This document shows, piece by piece, positions 1-7,469 of a stretch of DNA of 64,000 nucleotides; position 1 is the first letter of the stretch; every line of letters begins with the position of its first letter. A model generated the notes under the pieces. That model saw only the letters and a list, made by a program, of their open reading frames with translations, was not told the DNA's origin and did no database searches. The translations under genes and the position numbers were made by a program. The DNA comes from Cyclobacterium sp. 1_MG-2023 (GTDB taxonomy: Bacteria > Bacteroidota > Bacteroidia > Cytophagales > Cyclobacteriaceae). The DNA lies in assembly GCF_030546805.1 (NCBI RefSeq), contig NZ_JAUOPC010000010.1, positions 186,001 through 250,000 on the forward strand. Direction: 5' to 3'.

Positions 1-131
1 TCATAAGGGACGAGACCAAGTATGGCCAACAAAATTAACGCAGAAAGCGCAACAAGGTCATACCTTATCTTTCCCCATATAAAAAACAATAGGGAGAGCC
101 CTAGAATTACAAATACCTGGATTTCTTCCAT
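1..131 (-). CDS. SLC13-type permease, N-terminal fragment (runs off window start)
   Basis: The reverse strand opens with ATG at 131 and reads MEEIQVFVILGLSLLF, then a WGKIRYDLVAL stretch and a second hydrophobic segment before the window ends, 43 codons in all. This two-segment start with a KIRYD turn is typical of SLC13/DASS-type permeases, which carry dicarboxylates, sulfate or similar anions with sodium across the inner membrane and often hold TrkA-C domains in the middle. The gene begins 6 bp after the stop of the acyl-CoA dehydrogenase gene on the same strand, so the two are probably cotranscribed. The rest is outside the window, so the substrate cannot be judged. The family call rests on the short N-terminus only. 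Confidence 0.6.
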   Translation of the reverse strand, partial: MEEIQVFVILGLSLLFFIWGKIRYDLVALSALILLAILGLVPY

Positions 132-137
132 AAAAAC

Positions 138-2435
138 CTAGGTGGCTATAGGCGCAGCAAGACAGGCGTCAGGAATATTGAATGCATTGACCAATGGGAC
201 GGCATCCTTACGCATATTCCAGCACAATTGGTTGACCATTTTTCGAATGGCCTTTGATTTACCACCTTCCATATAGCCTTGCTCCAAGTACCATCCATTG
301 TGTTTTTCAATTTGATGTAAGGCATAGAGGTCGCAGAGTTGCTTGAGAACTTGCTTAAGTTCAGGATCACTTGTCTGCTCAATTTTCTCAATAAATTTCT
401 CCAGCACAACCCTTTCAATAAATGCCAGACTTAATGTATAAAGGTGGTGTTGAGCAACATTCACCGCATCAAAAGGATCCATTCCCTCACCCATTAACCG
501 TTTTAACCTATTGGCTGCAGAGTTTAGAATGCTGTTTTCTCTGTATTGGAAGGCATTCAGATGAAATTCAGAATCCAAAAGATGGCTCTCGTCCTTATTT
601 CTAGTGATAATATAATTCTTTTCAGTTAAGCTTGTTTTGGCTTTGGCTACCACATAATCAATAATGGTAAACAAGTTCATGTTTTCAAACTGTTCTTTGT
701 AAGCACTAAGCCTACTTTTTGCTACAAGTTGTAACAGAACAGTGTTGTCGCCCTCAAAGGTGGTGTATACATCCGAATCATTTTTTAGTGCATCAATTCT
801 GTTTTCAGACAGGAAACCTTTGCCACCACAGGCCTCTCTACATTCCTGTAAGGTATCGGTATTGTGCCAAGTAGCATAAGCCTTTAAACCTGCAGCCAAT
901 GCCTCGATTTCTTGCATTTCTTCTTCTTTCCTATTTAAGAAACGGTCAGTAACGTATTCCATAGCAAAGTGACAGGCATAAGTTTTGGCCAAAAGAGGTA
1001 GCAGTCTTCGTTGATGCATACGGTAATTGAGTATGGGTACTTCTGCTGTGTCATCTGGTCCAAACTGCCTTCGTTTATCTGCATACCTTATGGCTATTGT
1101 AAGGCCGGATTTTGATGCGGCAATTGCTGAGCGAGGAATACCAATCCTTCCACCTACCAAAGTTCCCAGCATGGTGAAGAACCTTTTGTTGTCACTGGCA
1201 ATGGGGCTTTGAAAATCCCCATTCTCATCAACAGATGAGAACCTATCCAGCATGTTTTCTTTGGGAATAACAATGGAGTCAAAACATATCAAGCCGTTGT
1301 CTACTCCATTCAAACCCATCTTTCTACCACAATCGGTAATCGATATGCCCGGTAAAGTATTGCCTTCTTCATCCCTTAAAGGAACGATGAAAGTACTTAC
1401 CCCATAATCCTTTCCTTCAATGATTAGCTTAGCAAAAACAGTGGCCATCCTTCCATGGAGGGCTGCATTGCCAATGTATTCTTTTCTCGCATGAATATGC
1501 GGGGTATGGATAGTGAAAGTTTTCTCTTGGTGATTGTAAGTGGCAGTAGTTTCTATCCCTCGGACATTTGAACCATGATTGGTTTCTGTCATGGCAAAAC
1601 AACCGGGTAGCTTTAAGCTTCCGATATCCCTTAAGTATTTTTCATGGTGTTTTTTCGTTCCCAAGGAAAAAACGCTCATTCCCCATAAGCCAAATTGAAC
1701 ACCAAATTTAATTACGGTACTTAGGTCACGATAGCTTAGGGTTTCCATGACAGTAAAATATCCCTCCATGTCATTGGCTCCTCCAAATTCTTCCGGATAG
1801 CCAATGGATCCATAACCCTTCTCAGCCAACATTTTGCACCAAAGCAGAACTTGCTCTCTGTATTCTCTTAAATTTCCCAGGTCTACATAATCAAATTCCT
1901 TCTTAGAAATAAAAGATTTGATTTCATCTATCAAAGGTTTTCTTTTGCCATCCAAGAGGAAGGTTAATTTTTCAGTAGCAAAGGCTGCTTGTGTTTCATA
2001 GGAGGTAGAGATATTGGAATGTTTAGACTTAAACGTCAATGTTGCGGACTTGCCTATAATTCCCAATTGGGTTTCCAGCTTACCCAGTTCATTTTCCACC
2101 TTTTCTAAAGGAATGGTTTGCGCAACATTAGGTGCATGTTTTTTTAAAATTTCTACTCCAATACTTGAGAGGTGAGGGTAGGATTTGTCTTCAGCAACCG
2201 CCGATTTAATGGTTTGCCACCACAGCTCCAACTCTTCTCTAGTCGGTGGAAATTCAGGGTCTAGTTTATTGGTTAAATATTCCCTGTCTTCTTTGCTCAA
2301 CCAATCCGCTTTTTTAAAGAAAGACTGAAAAGCCTTATGTTCGCTGTTAGTAATATTGGCATCTGACCATACCTTATACAAGGTGGGAAGGAGAACAAGA
2401 CTTCCATTGGTTGGTTGAGAAAGAATCTTTTCCAT
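138..2435 (-). CDS. Acyl-CoA dehydrogenase/oxidase family flavoprotein
   Basis: This 765-residue protein should oxidise fatty acyl-CoA at the alpha-beta bond using FAD, in the cytoplasm, as the first step of beta-oxidation. It is longer than a classical acyl-CoA dehydrogenase (about 380-400 residues) and resembles the acyl-CoA oxidase branch: an extra N-terminal helical region (about 1-130), a dehydrogenase core with a CFAMTETNHGSNV segment near residue 282, a CGGKGF motif, and a TTFEGDNTVLLQ motif near residue 558, whose Glu matches the catalytic base of acyl-CoA oxidases. A C-terminal helical extension follows. The first ATG fits, since the protein starts directly with MEKILSQPTNG. Whether electrons go to oxygen or to an electron-transfer flavoprotein cannot be read from sequence. 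The permease gene follows after 6 bp. Confidence 0.85.
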   Translation of the reverse strand: MEKILSQPTNGSLVLLPTLYKVWSDANITNSEHKAFQSFFKKADWLSKEDREYLTNKLDPEFPPTREELELWWQTIKSAVAEDKSYPHLSSIGVEILKKHAPNVAQTIPLEKVENELGKLETQLGIIGKSATLTFKSKHSNISTSYETQAAFATEKLTFLLDGKRKPLIDEIKSFISKKEFDYVDLGNLREYREQVLLWCKMLAEKGYGSIGYPEEFGGANDMEGYFTVMETLSYRDLSTVIKFGVQFGLWGMSVFSLGTKKHHEKYLRDIGSLKLPGCFAMTETNHGSNVRGIETTATYNHQEKTFTIHTPHIHARKEYIGNAALHGRMATVFAKLIIEGKDYGVSTFIVPLRDEEGNTLPGISITDCGRKMGLNGVDNGLICFDSIVIPKENMLDRFSSVDENGDFQSPIASDNKRFFTMLGTLVGGRIGIPRSAIAASKSGLTIAIRYADKRRQFGPDDTAEVPILNYRMHQRRLLPLLAKTYACHFAMEYVTDRFLNRKEEEMQEIEALAAGLKAYATWHNTDTLQECREACGGKGFLSENRIDALKNDSDVYTTFEGDNTVLLQLVAKSRLSAYKEQFENMNLFTIIDYVVAKAKTSLTEKNYIITRNKDESHLLDSEFHLNAFQYRENSILNSAANRLKRLMGEGMDPFDAVNVAQHHLYTLSLAFIERVVLEKFIEKIEQTSDPELKQVLKQLCDLYALHQIEKHNGWYLEQGYMEGGKSKAIRKMVNQLCWNMRKDAVPLVNAFNIPDACLAAPIAT

Positions 2436-3002
2436 GCTAAATTTGGGTTTAGGATTTAATAATAATAAGGTAAGAAATTATTGCTTTTCACTTCAATAAT
2501 CTGACCAAAAAATGATTTATGAATAAATAAACTTTTATCCATATCGTAAAGTACTGAAAGAAGAACTCAGATTAGGCTTACCCCCTACAAAAGAAATAAT
2601 GAAGGAATAACTTTTTTAACTAGGAGTATGCAATAGGATTCGTGATTCCCACCCTAGGTTTTATCAGGGAGTCTTGCATTCGCAAGAAAATCATGTGTTT
2701 GGGAGATTTTAACATAGCATTGCTATGGGGAACCTGTCTACTAACAGATAGGATTGAATACAACAATGAAGGGGCTGATTGTGAAGCGCTTTCAGCACGA
2801 AATTGAAGGTCTATTGTATATTTCGGGTATAATCTGTCAATTGTCTGATCTGCCTTTGGACTTGCTTCTGAATGGTTTTAAGTTTTTTCGGATAATAGAA
2901 TTACTGTCTATTTTCAAAGGATGAGAAGGGTAAGCCCAATAACCCCACCTTAACTTTCAATTATTAAAGCGAGAAGCAATGGAGATAATAAATTAGGATA
3001 TA
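2436..3002. other. Intergenic region without a gene
   Basis: No convincing coding sequence lies between the acyl-CoA dehydrogenase start and the symporter stop. The right half holds one copy of a dispersed repeat, listed separately at 2701-2832. Just left of it, around 2670-2690, TCTTGCATTCGCAAGA forms a short hairpin. No clear promoter of the TTTG/TANNTTTG type was found for the dehydrogenase gene. Confidence 0.6.
2701..2832 (+). repeat. Dispersed intergenic repeat, copy A
   Basis: This stretch aligns over its whole length with 33462-33594. Shared blocks in the same order are GGAGATNTTAACAT, then TCGCTATGG / TTGCTATGG, then AGGATTGAA, then CTGATT, then CTATTGNNTATTTCGGGT. The blocks keep nearly the same spacing (132 and 133 bp). 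Neither copy encodes a plausible protein. This looks like a degenerate copy of a short non-coding repeat family, but no mobile-element termini were identified. Confidence 0.6.
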
Positions 3003-4433
3003 TCAATTGATTTTATCCCACTCTTCGATGTTTTTCACATTTAAGCTTTTGGAGTCAAAAGTAGGATCCAGTCCTTTTTTCCTTTGTTCTACATAGTCTT
3101 TGAGTGCGGCCATTGCAGGTTTTCGTAGCAAAATAATAGCAATCATATTGAGCCAAGCCATTATGCCTACGCCAATGTCACCCAATGTCCAAGCCAGCTC
3201 GGCAGTTCTAACAGTACCATAAAAGGTAGCTATTAAAATCAAAGCCCTAAGTGCAAACAAAGGCCAATTGCGATGCTGATCCTTTTGGAGAAAACTTAGG
3301 TTAGTTTCTGCGATATAATAATAGGCCATGATGGTTGTGAAGGCGAAGAATGCCAAGGATATGGCAATAAATCCTGCACCAAGATTAGGGAAATGTTCGC
3401 TGATCGCGTATTGGGTGAATTCCGGACCATAGGTTACGCCAGGAAGATTTTCAACCAAAAATCCCCCTTCAGGGTTAATTACATTGTATTGACCAGTGAA
3501 GAGTATCATAAATGCAGTAGCTGTACAAATGAATAGGGTATCCACATATACAGAAAATGCTTGCACTAAACCTTGTTTAACGGGATGGCTAACTTCAGCA
3601 GCAGCGGCAGCATGAGGCGCTGTTCCCTGACCTGCCTCATTGCTATAGATCCCTCTTTTTATTCCCCAAGAAATGGCCATTCCAAATATGCCGCCAAAGG
3701 TGGCATCAGCGTTGAAGGCAGATGTTATGATCAATTTAATTACTCCGGGGATCTCAGTGAAGTTCATGGCCATTATTATAATGGCCATAATTATATAGGC
3801 TGCAGCCATAAAAGGAACCACTATTTGGGCTACTTTACCGATTCGTTTTACACCTCCAAAAATAATAAGGGCCAGAAAACCACAAATCACCAAACCTGTA
3901 ATCCAGACAGGCACATTAAAAGCATTTTCTACACTGATGGCAATGCTGTTGCTTTGCACACCCGGCAAAAAGAAAGCTGTACTAAGAATGGTGGCAAAGG
4001 CAAACAAAACTGCATACCATCTAATTCCTAAACCCTTTTCAATATAGAAAGCAGGCCCCCCCCGGTATTGACCATCTTTAACCTCCTTATACATTTGACC
4101 CAAGGTGGCTTCTATAAATGCAGAGGCACTTCCCAAAAAGGCAATGATCCACATCCAGAAAATAGCTCCGGGTCCTCCCATGGCTATTGCTGTTGCCACT
4201 CCTGCAATATTTCCTGTTCCAACTCTTCCCGAAATGGCGATAGCAAAGGCCTGAAATGAAGTTACCCCTTTGTCAGACGATTCTCCACCAAACAATAATT
4301 TGATCATTTCCCTGAAATACCGGATCTGAAGAAATTTTGTAACAATTGAAAAGTATATTCCGACACCCAAGCAAAGAACAATTAATGCATTACTCCATAT
4401 GATGTTGTTTAGGGCGTGTATTAAAGACTCCAT
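3003..4433 (-). CDS. Alanine/glycine:cation symporter (AGCS) family
   Basis: This is a polytopic inner-membrane sodium- or proton-coupled importer of small neutral amino acids such as alanine or glycine. The family signature is clear: GRVGTGNIAGVATAIAMGGP near the N-terminus, followed by FWMW, and a GIYSNEAGQGTAPHAAAAA stretch in the second half. About ten hydrophobic segments run through the protein. I place the start at the internal ATG at 4433 (MESLIHALNNIIWSN) because family members start just before the first membrane helix; the upstream ATG at 4469 would add 12 unmatched residues. The gene stands alone. Substrate and ion specificity are not readable from sequence. Confidence 0.9.
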   Translation of the reverse strand: MESLIHALNNIIWSNALIVLCLGVGIYFSIVTKFLQIRYFREMIKLLFGGESSDKGVTSFQAFAIAISGRVGTGNIAGVATAIAMGGPGAIFWMWIIAFLGSASAFIEATLGQMYKEVKDGQYRGGPAFYIEKGLGIRWYAVLFAFATILSTAFFLPGVQSNSIAISVENAFNVPVWITGLVICGFLALIIFGGVKRIGKVAQIVVPFMAAAYIIMAIIIMAMNFTEIPGVIKLIITSAFNADATFGGIFGMAISWGIKRGIYSNEAGQGTAPHAAAAAEVSHPVKQGLVQAFSVYVDTLFICTATAFMILFTGQYNVINPEGGFLVENLPGVTYGPEFTQYAISEHFPNLGAGFIAISLAFFAFTTIMAYYYIAETNLSFLQKDQHRNWPLFALRALILIATFYGTVRTAELAWTLGDIGVGIMAWLNMIAIILLRKPAMAALKDYVEQRKKGLDPTFDSKSLNVKNIEEWDKIN

Positions 4434-4469
4434 ATTGATTGTTTGGCTTGAAAAGAATGTTTGATACAC

Positions 4470-5065
4470 AAAGAAAACCTAAAATAGGGTTAATAATAAT
4501 TTTGAAGGTAAAAAATTAATCACCATTGAGAATTTTACTATTAAAATTTCATTTTGAGCGATTTTAAATCAATGAATTTGCTTACCATGGTCCATTTCTT
4601 GTAAAACAAGCGTTGTTTTTTTTGGAAGCTTAAAGGTTGAAAATTATCTGTTATATAAGTTTGTAGGTCAAAAAATTCTAATTCAAGGGGTAAAATATCA
4701 GCTGATATTCCATATCCGAATCGTTATTCAATAGTGAATTATCCTTTTACAAATTTAAATTAGTGGTTGTAGCAAAAGGTAGTTAAGGATAATGTATTAA
4801 CCTTTTTAGTGGAAAGGTAATGTAATGTAAATATACCATACATTTAGTTTGTATAGGGGTTGAATCTTAATATCCAAATGGTGTAATCAGATGGAGAAAT
4901 CGGAGATTAAAACTGGAAGATGGATATTAAAGTAGGTTGAGGATAATATAGATGGGGTATGGCATATTTTAGGATCAACTTATTTGATCCTCGATAAATC
5001 CCTATTAAAAATCATTACCTTTGTCGCAATTTGTAGGCAATTACAAACGATACGGAAATACAAAT
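4470..5065. other. Divergent intergenic region with two perfect palindromes
   Basis: About 600 bp separate the symporter from the S1 protein gene and hold no coding sequence. Two inverted repeats stand out: a 16-bp perfect palindrome AATATCAGCTGATATT at 4694-4709, and AGGATCAA-5-TTGATCCT at 4971-4991. The second lies just upstream of a perfect TACCTTTG (-7 type element) at 5016-5023. Both could be operators. Confidence 0.55.
4971..5023 (+). promoter_or_regulatory. Candidate promoter and operator of the S1 protein gene
   Basis: TACCTTTG at 5016-5023 matches the Bacteroidota -7 consensus TANNTTTG exactly. The expected upstream TTTG about 26 bp away is absent (CGAT is there instead), so the promoter may need an activator. 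An 8-bp inverted repeat with a 5-bp spacer (4971-4991) overlaps the upstream promoter region, where a regulator would bind. Confidence 0.4.
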
Positions 5066-5893
5066 ATGAAAGAATTAGGAATAATCAGCACCTTACCAAT
5101 CAATAGATTCACGGACAATGGTGCTTATCTTGCTTTAAGTGATGGGGATGAACTATTGATCCCAAAGCGATACCTGAGTGGAGAAGAAAAGGAAGGTGAC
5201 TTAAAGGAAGTTTTTATTTATACGGATAGTGAAGATAGACCTGTAGCCGTTACAGACAAACCATTGGCATTGCTTGATCAATTTGCTGTCATGGAAGTGA
5301 AAGATGTGACAAGTATAGGGGCATTCCTTGATTGGGGATTGGAAAAAGATTTGTTTCTCCCAAAATCTGAAATGCGGCAACCTGTATTTGCGGGGGACAA
5401 GGTTTTGGTGGTAGTATGTGTAGATCACCGAACTTCTCGTTTAATTGCGGTAAGTAAATATGAAGATTTTATTCTTTCGGATACCAGTGGTTTCAAGGTA
5501 GGCGAAGAAGTGAGTGCATTGATTTTTGACCTGACTGATTTGGGTTATAAGGTGCTGATCAATGGTTTTTATGAGGGGTTGATTTATGCCAACGAGGTAT
5601 TCAAGCCTCTTGAAATAGGAGACACCGTAAGGGCTTTTATTAAGAAAATTAGAGAAGACAATAAAATTGATCTGATCATTACTCCCATAGGGCGTCAGAA
5701 GTTTGATGAAGGCGCAGACCAAGTTTATGACAAGCTTAATGAAAATGGTTTTTTGCCATTGACGGATAAATCTTCCCCTGAAGAAATTAAGCAAGCTTTT
5801 GGAATGAGTAAGAAGCATTTCAAGCAATGCATTGGTCAATTGTACCGAAAGAAAATGATTGTGATTAAGGAGGATGGCATCTATAAGGCCTAA
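5066..5893 (+). CDS. CvfB-like S1 RNA-binding protein
   Basis: This protein of 275 residues probably binds RNA in the cytoplasm. It has the layout of the CvfB/YitL family: three S1-like OB-fold units (about residues 1-65, 70-130 and 140-205; the third includes EGLIYANEVF) and a C-terminal winged-helix segment (about 215-275, SPEEIKQAFGMSKKHFKQCI). I chose the ATG at 5066 (MKELGIISTL) because the reading frame upstream opens only with TTG, and the -7 promoter element at 5016-5023 lies across that TTG. In Firmicutes the family affects virulence gene expression and RNA handling; the role in Bacteroidota is not established. No operon partner is seen. Confidence 0.85.
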   Translation: MKELGIISTLPINRFTDNGAYLALSDGDELLIPKRYLSGEEKEGDLKEVFIYTDSEDRPVAVTDKPLALLDQFAVMEVKDVTSIGAFLDWGLEKDLFLPKSEMRQPVFAGDKVLVVVCVDHRTSRLIAVSKYEDFILSDTSGFKVGEEVSALIFDLTDLGYKVLINGFYEGLIYANEVFKPLEIGDTVRAFIKKIREDNKIDLIITPIGRQKFDEGADQVYDKLNENGFLPLTDKSSPEEIKQAFGMSKKHFKQCIGQLYRKKMIVIKEDGIYKA

Positions 5894-6071
5894 GGCTTCT
5901 CTTTAAGGTTTTTTTTTAATTATTTTATTGATGAAAGGATTTGAAAGAAAATCTACTATTTTTGCCCTATTCATGTATTTTGTTGGTCAGCATGAGGTTT
6001 GCTGTTACTGATCGTTGATCAAAAGATTGACTTAGCGGTATTTACATCTTGAAATTTGATTTGAGTATAGA

Positions 6072-6995
6072 ATGGATAACAAAACTGAAGTTTTTTTAGG
6101 CATAGATGTGGGAGGAACTCACGTAAAAATTGGGCTCGTAGACACCAAAGGCCAAATCATTGAATTTGGCAAAGAAGATACAGGCTTATTGAGAAAAAGT
6201 GCACAAGGATTTAACAAGGCCTTTGTGGAAGTTGTTGGAAAATATCTGGAGAAAAACCCGGAAGTAAAGCACGTAGGGATTGGCTTGCCGGGCCTCGTGA
6301 GCAAAGATAGGACCACGACCCTGGAGATACCTGCGATTTCTGAACTTAACGGGTTTAACCTTAAAGCGGCACTTTTAGAAAAATATCCGGCTATCATTTT
6401 CCATTTAGAGAACGATGCAAGTGCGGCAGCCCTGGGGGAATTTCATTTTGGTAAAGGAAATACTTCTGACGATTACTTGTTCATTACTTTGGGTACAGGT
6501 ATTGGCAGTGCTTTGATTTTGGATAGGAAAGTTTTTAAAGGCGTAAGAGGAAATGCCATGGAGGTAGGACATATGCTATCCAGGGGCAATAGTAGGTTGG
6601 AGCCATTGATCGGTAGAAATGGGATATTGAATATGGCCCAAAAAATGATGGAGGAATTTCCTGAGGAAATTGGTGAGATGGAAGGGAAGGAGCTTGGCAT
6701 TCACTTATTGGTCGCTTCGGCAAAAAACAACAACGGCATTGCCTTAAGGACTTTTGCTGAATTGGGAACTATTTTGGGAGAAGCACTGGTTTCTACCATT
6801 CGGATTCTAGATGTTACCGAAATTTATTTTGGTGGAGGTATATCGGCAGCACTGCCTTTTATAAAGCCCCAGCTTGAAAAAACAATCCGTCAATATTTAA
6901 GTGCCTATTACCTTACAGACTTGACCTTGTCAAAAGCCACGTTAGAAAATGATGCCGGTACCTTGGGTGCAGCAGCCTTGTGTTTTATGGATTAA
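6072..6995 (+). CDS. ROK family sugar kinase lacking the zinc motif
   Basis: This is a 307-residue ROK-fold kinase that probably phosphorylates glucose or another hexose in the cytoplasm. It has the phosphate-1 loop GIDVGGTHVKIGLVD at the N-terminus, the catalytic ENDASAAALGE segment (Asp in the NDA triplet) and the adenosine loop GTGIGSALIL. The usual ROK zinc-binding motif (CXCGXXGCXE following the GH dipeptide) is missing: after EVGHM the sequence reads LSRGNSRLEPLIGRNG, without a cysteine. Zinc-free ROK proteins include polyphosphate/ATP glucokinases, so the phosphate donor is open. No N-terminal DNA-binding domain is present, so it is a kinase and not a ROK repressor. A TATTTTTG element at 5957-5964 may be its -7 box. 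The gene is convergent with the next one and overlaps it by 11 bp. Confidence 0.85.
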   Translation: MDNKTEVFLGIDVGGTHVKIGLVDTKGQIIEFGKEDTGLLRKSAQGFNKAFVEVVGKYLEKNPEVKHVGIGLPGLVSKDRTTTLEIPAISELNGFNLKAALLEKYPAIIFHLENDASAAALGEFHFGKGNTSDDYLFITLGTGIGSALILDRKVFKGVRGNAMEVGHMLSRGNSRLEPLIGRNGILNMAQKMMEEFPEEIGEMEGKELGIHLLVASAKNNNGIALRTFAELGTILGEALVSTIRILDVTEIYFGGGISAALPFIKPQLEKTIRQYLSAYYLTDLTLSKATLENDAGTLGAAALCFMD

Positions 6996-7377
6996 GCGTA
7001 GTAACGGTTACTTCACTAACCTTATTTATAGCATTAAGTCGAAAAAGAACCTTTAAAGGTTCTTTTTCTGTTTGCTGCTCACAACGATCAGAAGGTTCTA
7101 AAAAATAAATAAAAAAACTTTGACTTTTATCCACAAGCTCCACCCTGTCCGGACGACCAAAAGTCAGGATAATTTCTTGATTGTTTTTTGCCAAGAATGT
7201 GTTTTTTAATTGCTTGATTTCCTCCAAATCCTGAAGCCGTAATCCAAGACACCCATTCCTGTCTTTTTTCCAATTTTCCATATTAATGTTTCCTGTTTCC
7301 AATTTTCCTGAACAGGAAGTGGCAGATATAACCAAGACGGCTAGGTAAATGTAAGGGAGCAGTGGTTTTAAATTCAT
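6985..7377 (-). CDS. Small uncharacterised lipoprotein
   Basis: I do not recognise a family for this 130-residue protein. It starts with a signal peptide (MNLKPLLPYIYLAVLVI) ending in ATSC, a lipoprotein cleavage site, so it should be anchored in the membrane by a lipid. The mature part has a charged helical stretch (LEEIKQLKNTFLAKNNQEII), then FGRPDRVELVDKSQSFFIYF. A short helix followed by a GxPD-type strand turn is reminiscent of small SmpA/BamE-like lipoprotein domains, but this is only a resemblance. It overlaps the convergent ROK gene by 11 bp. Function unknown. Confidence 0.65.
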   Translation of the reverse strand: MNLKPLLPYIYLAVLVISATSCSGKLETGNINMENWKKDRNGCLGLRLQDLEEIKQLKNTFLAKNNQEIILTFGRPDRVELVDKSQSFFIYFLEPSDRCEQQTEKEPLKVLFRLNAINKVSEVTVTTLNP

Positions 7378-7469
7378 GAGAGAACTGTAATGGTATCAAA
7401 TAACACCACAAAACTAGTGGGAATGTTTGGTTGCTTTATATGGAATGGAATAAAATTAAAGGATTTTTA

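Noticed and set aside
146-418. Open frame inside the acyl-CoA dehydrogenase gene in another frame
   Set aside because: It is embedded in a clear gene on the same strand and its composition is that of a shadow frame.
5021-5065. Upstream TTG start for the S1 protein
   Set aside because: The TTG overlaps the -7 promoter element TACCTTTG and adds 15 residues with no family match; the ATG at 5066 is better.
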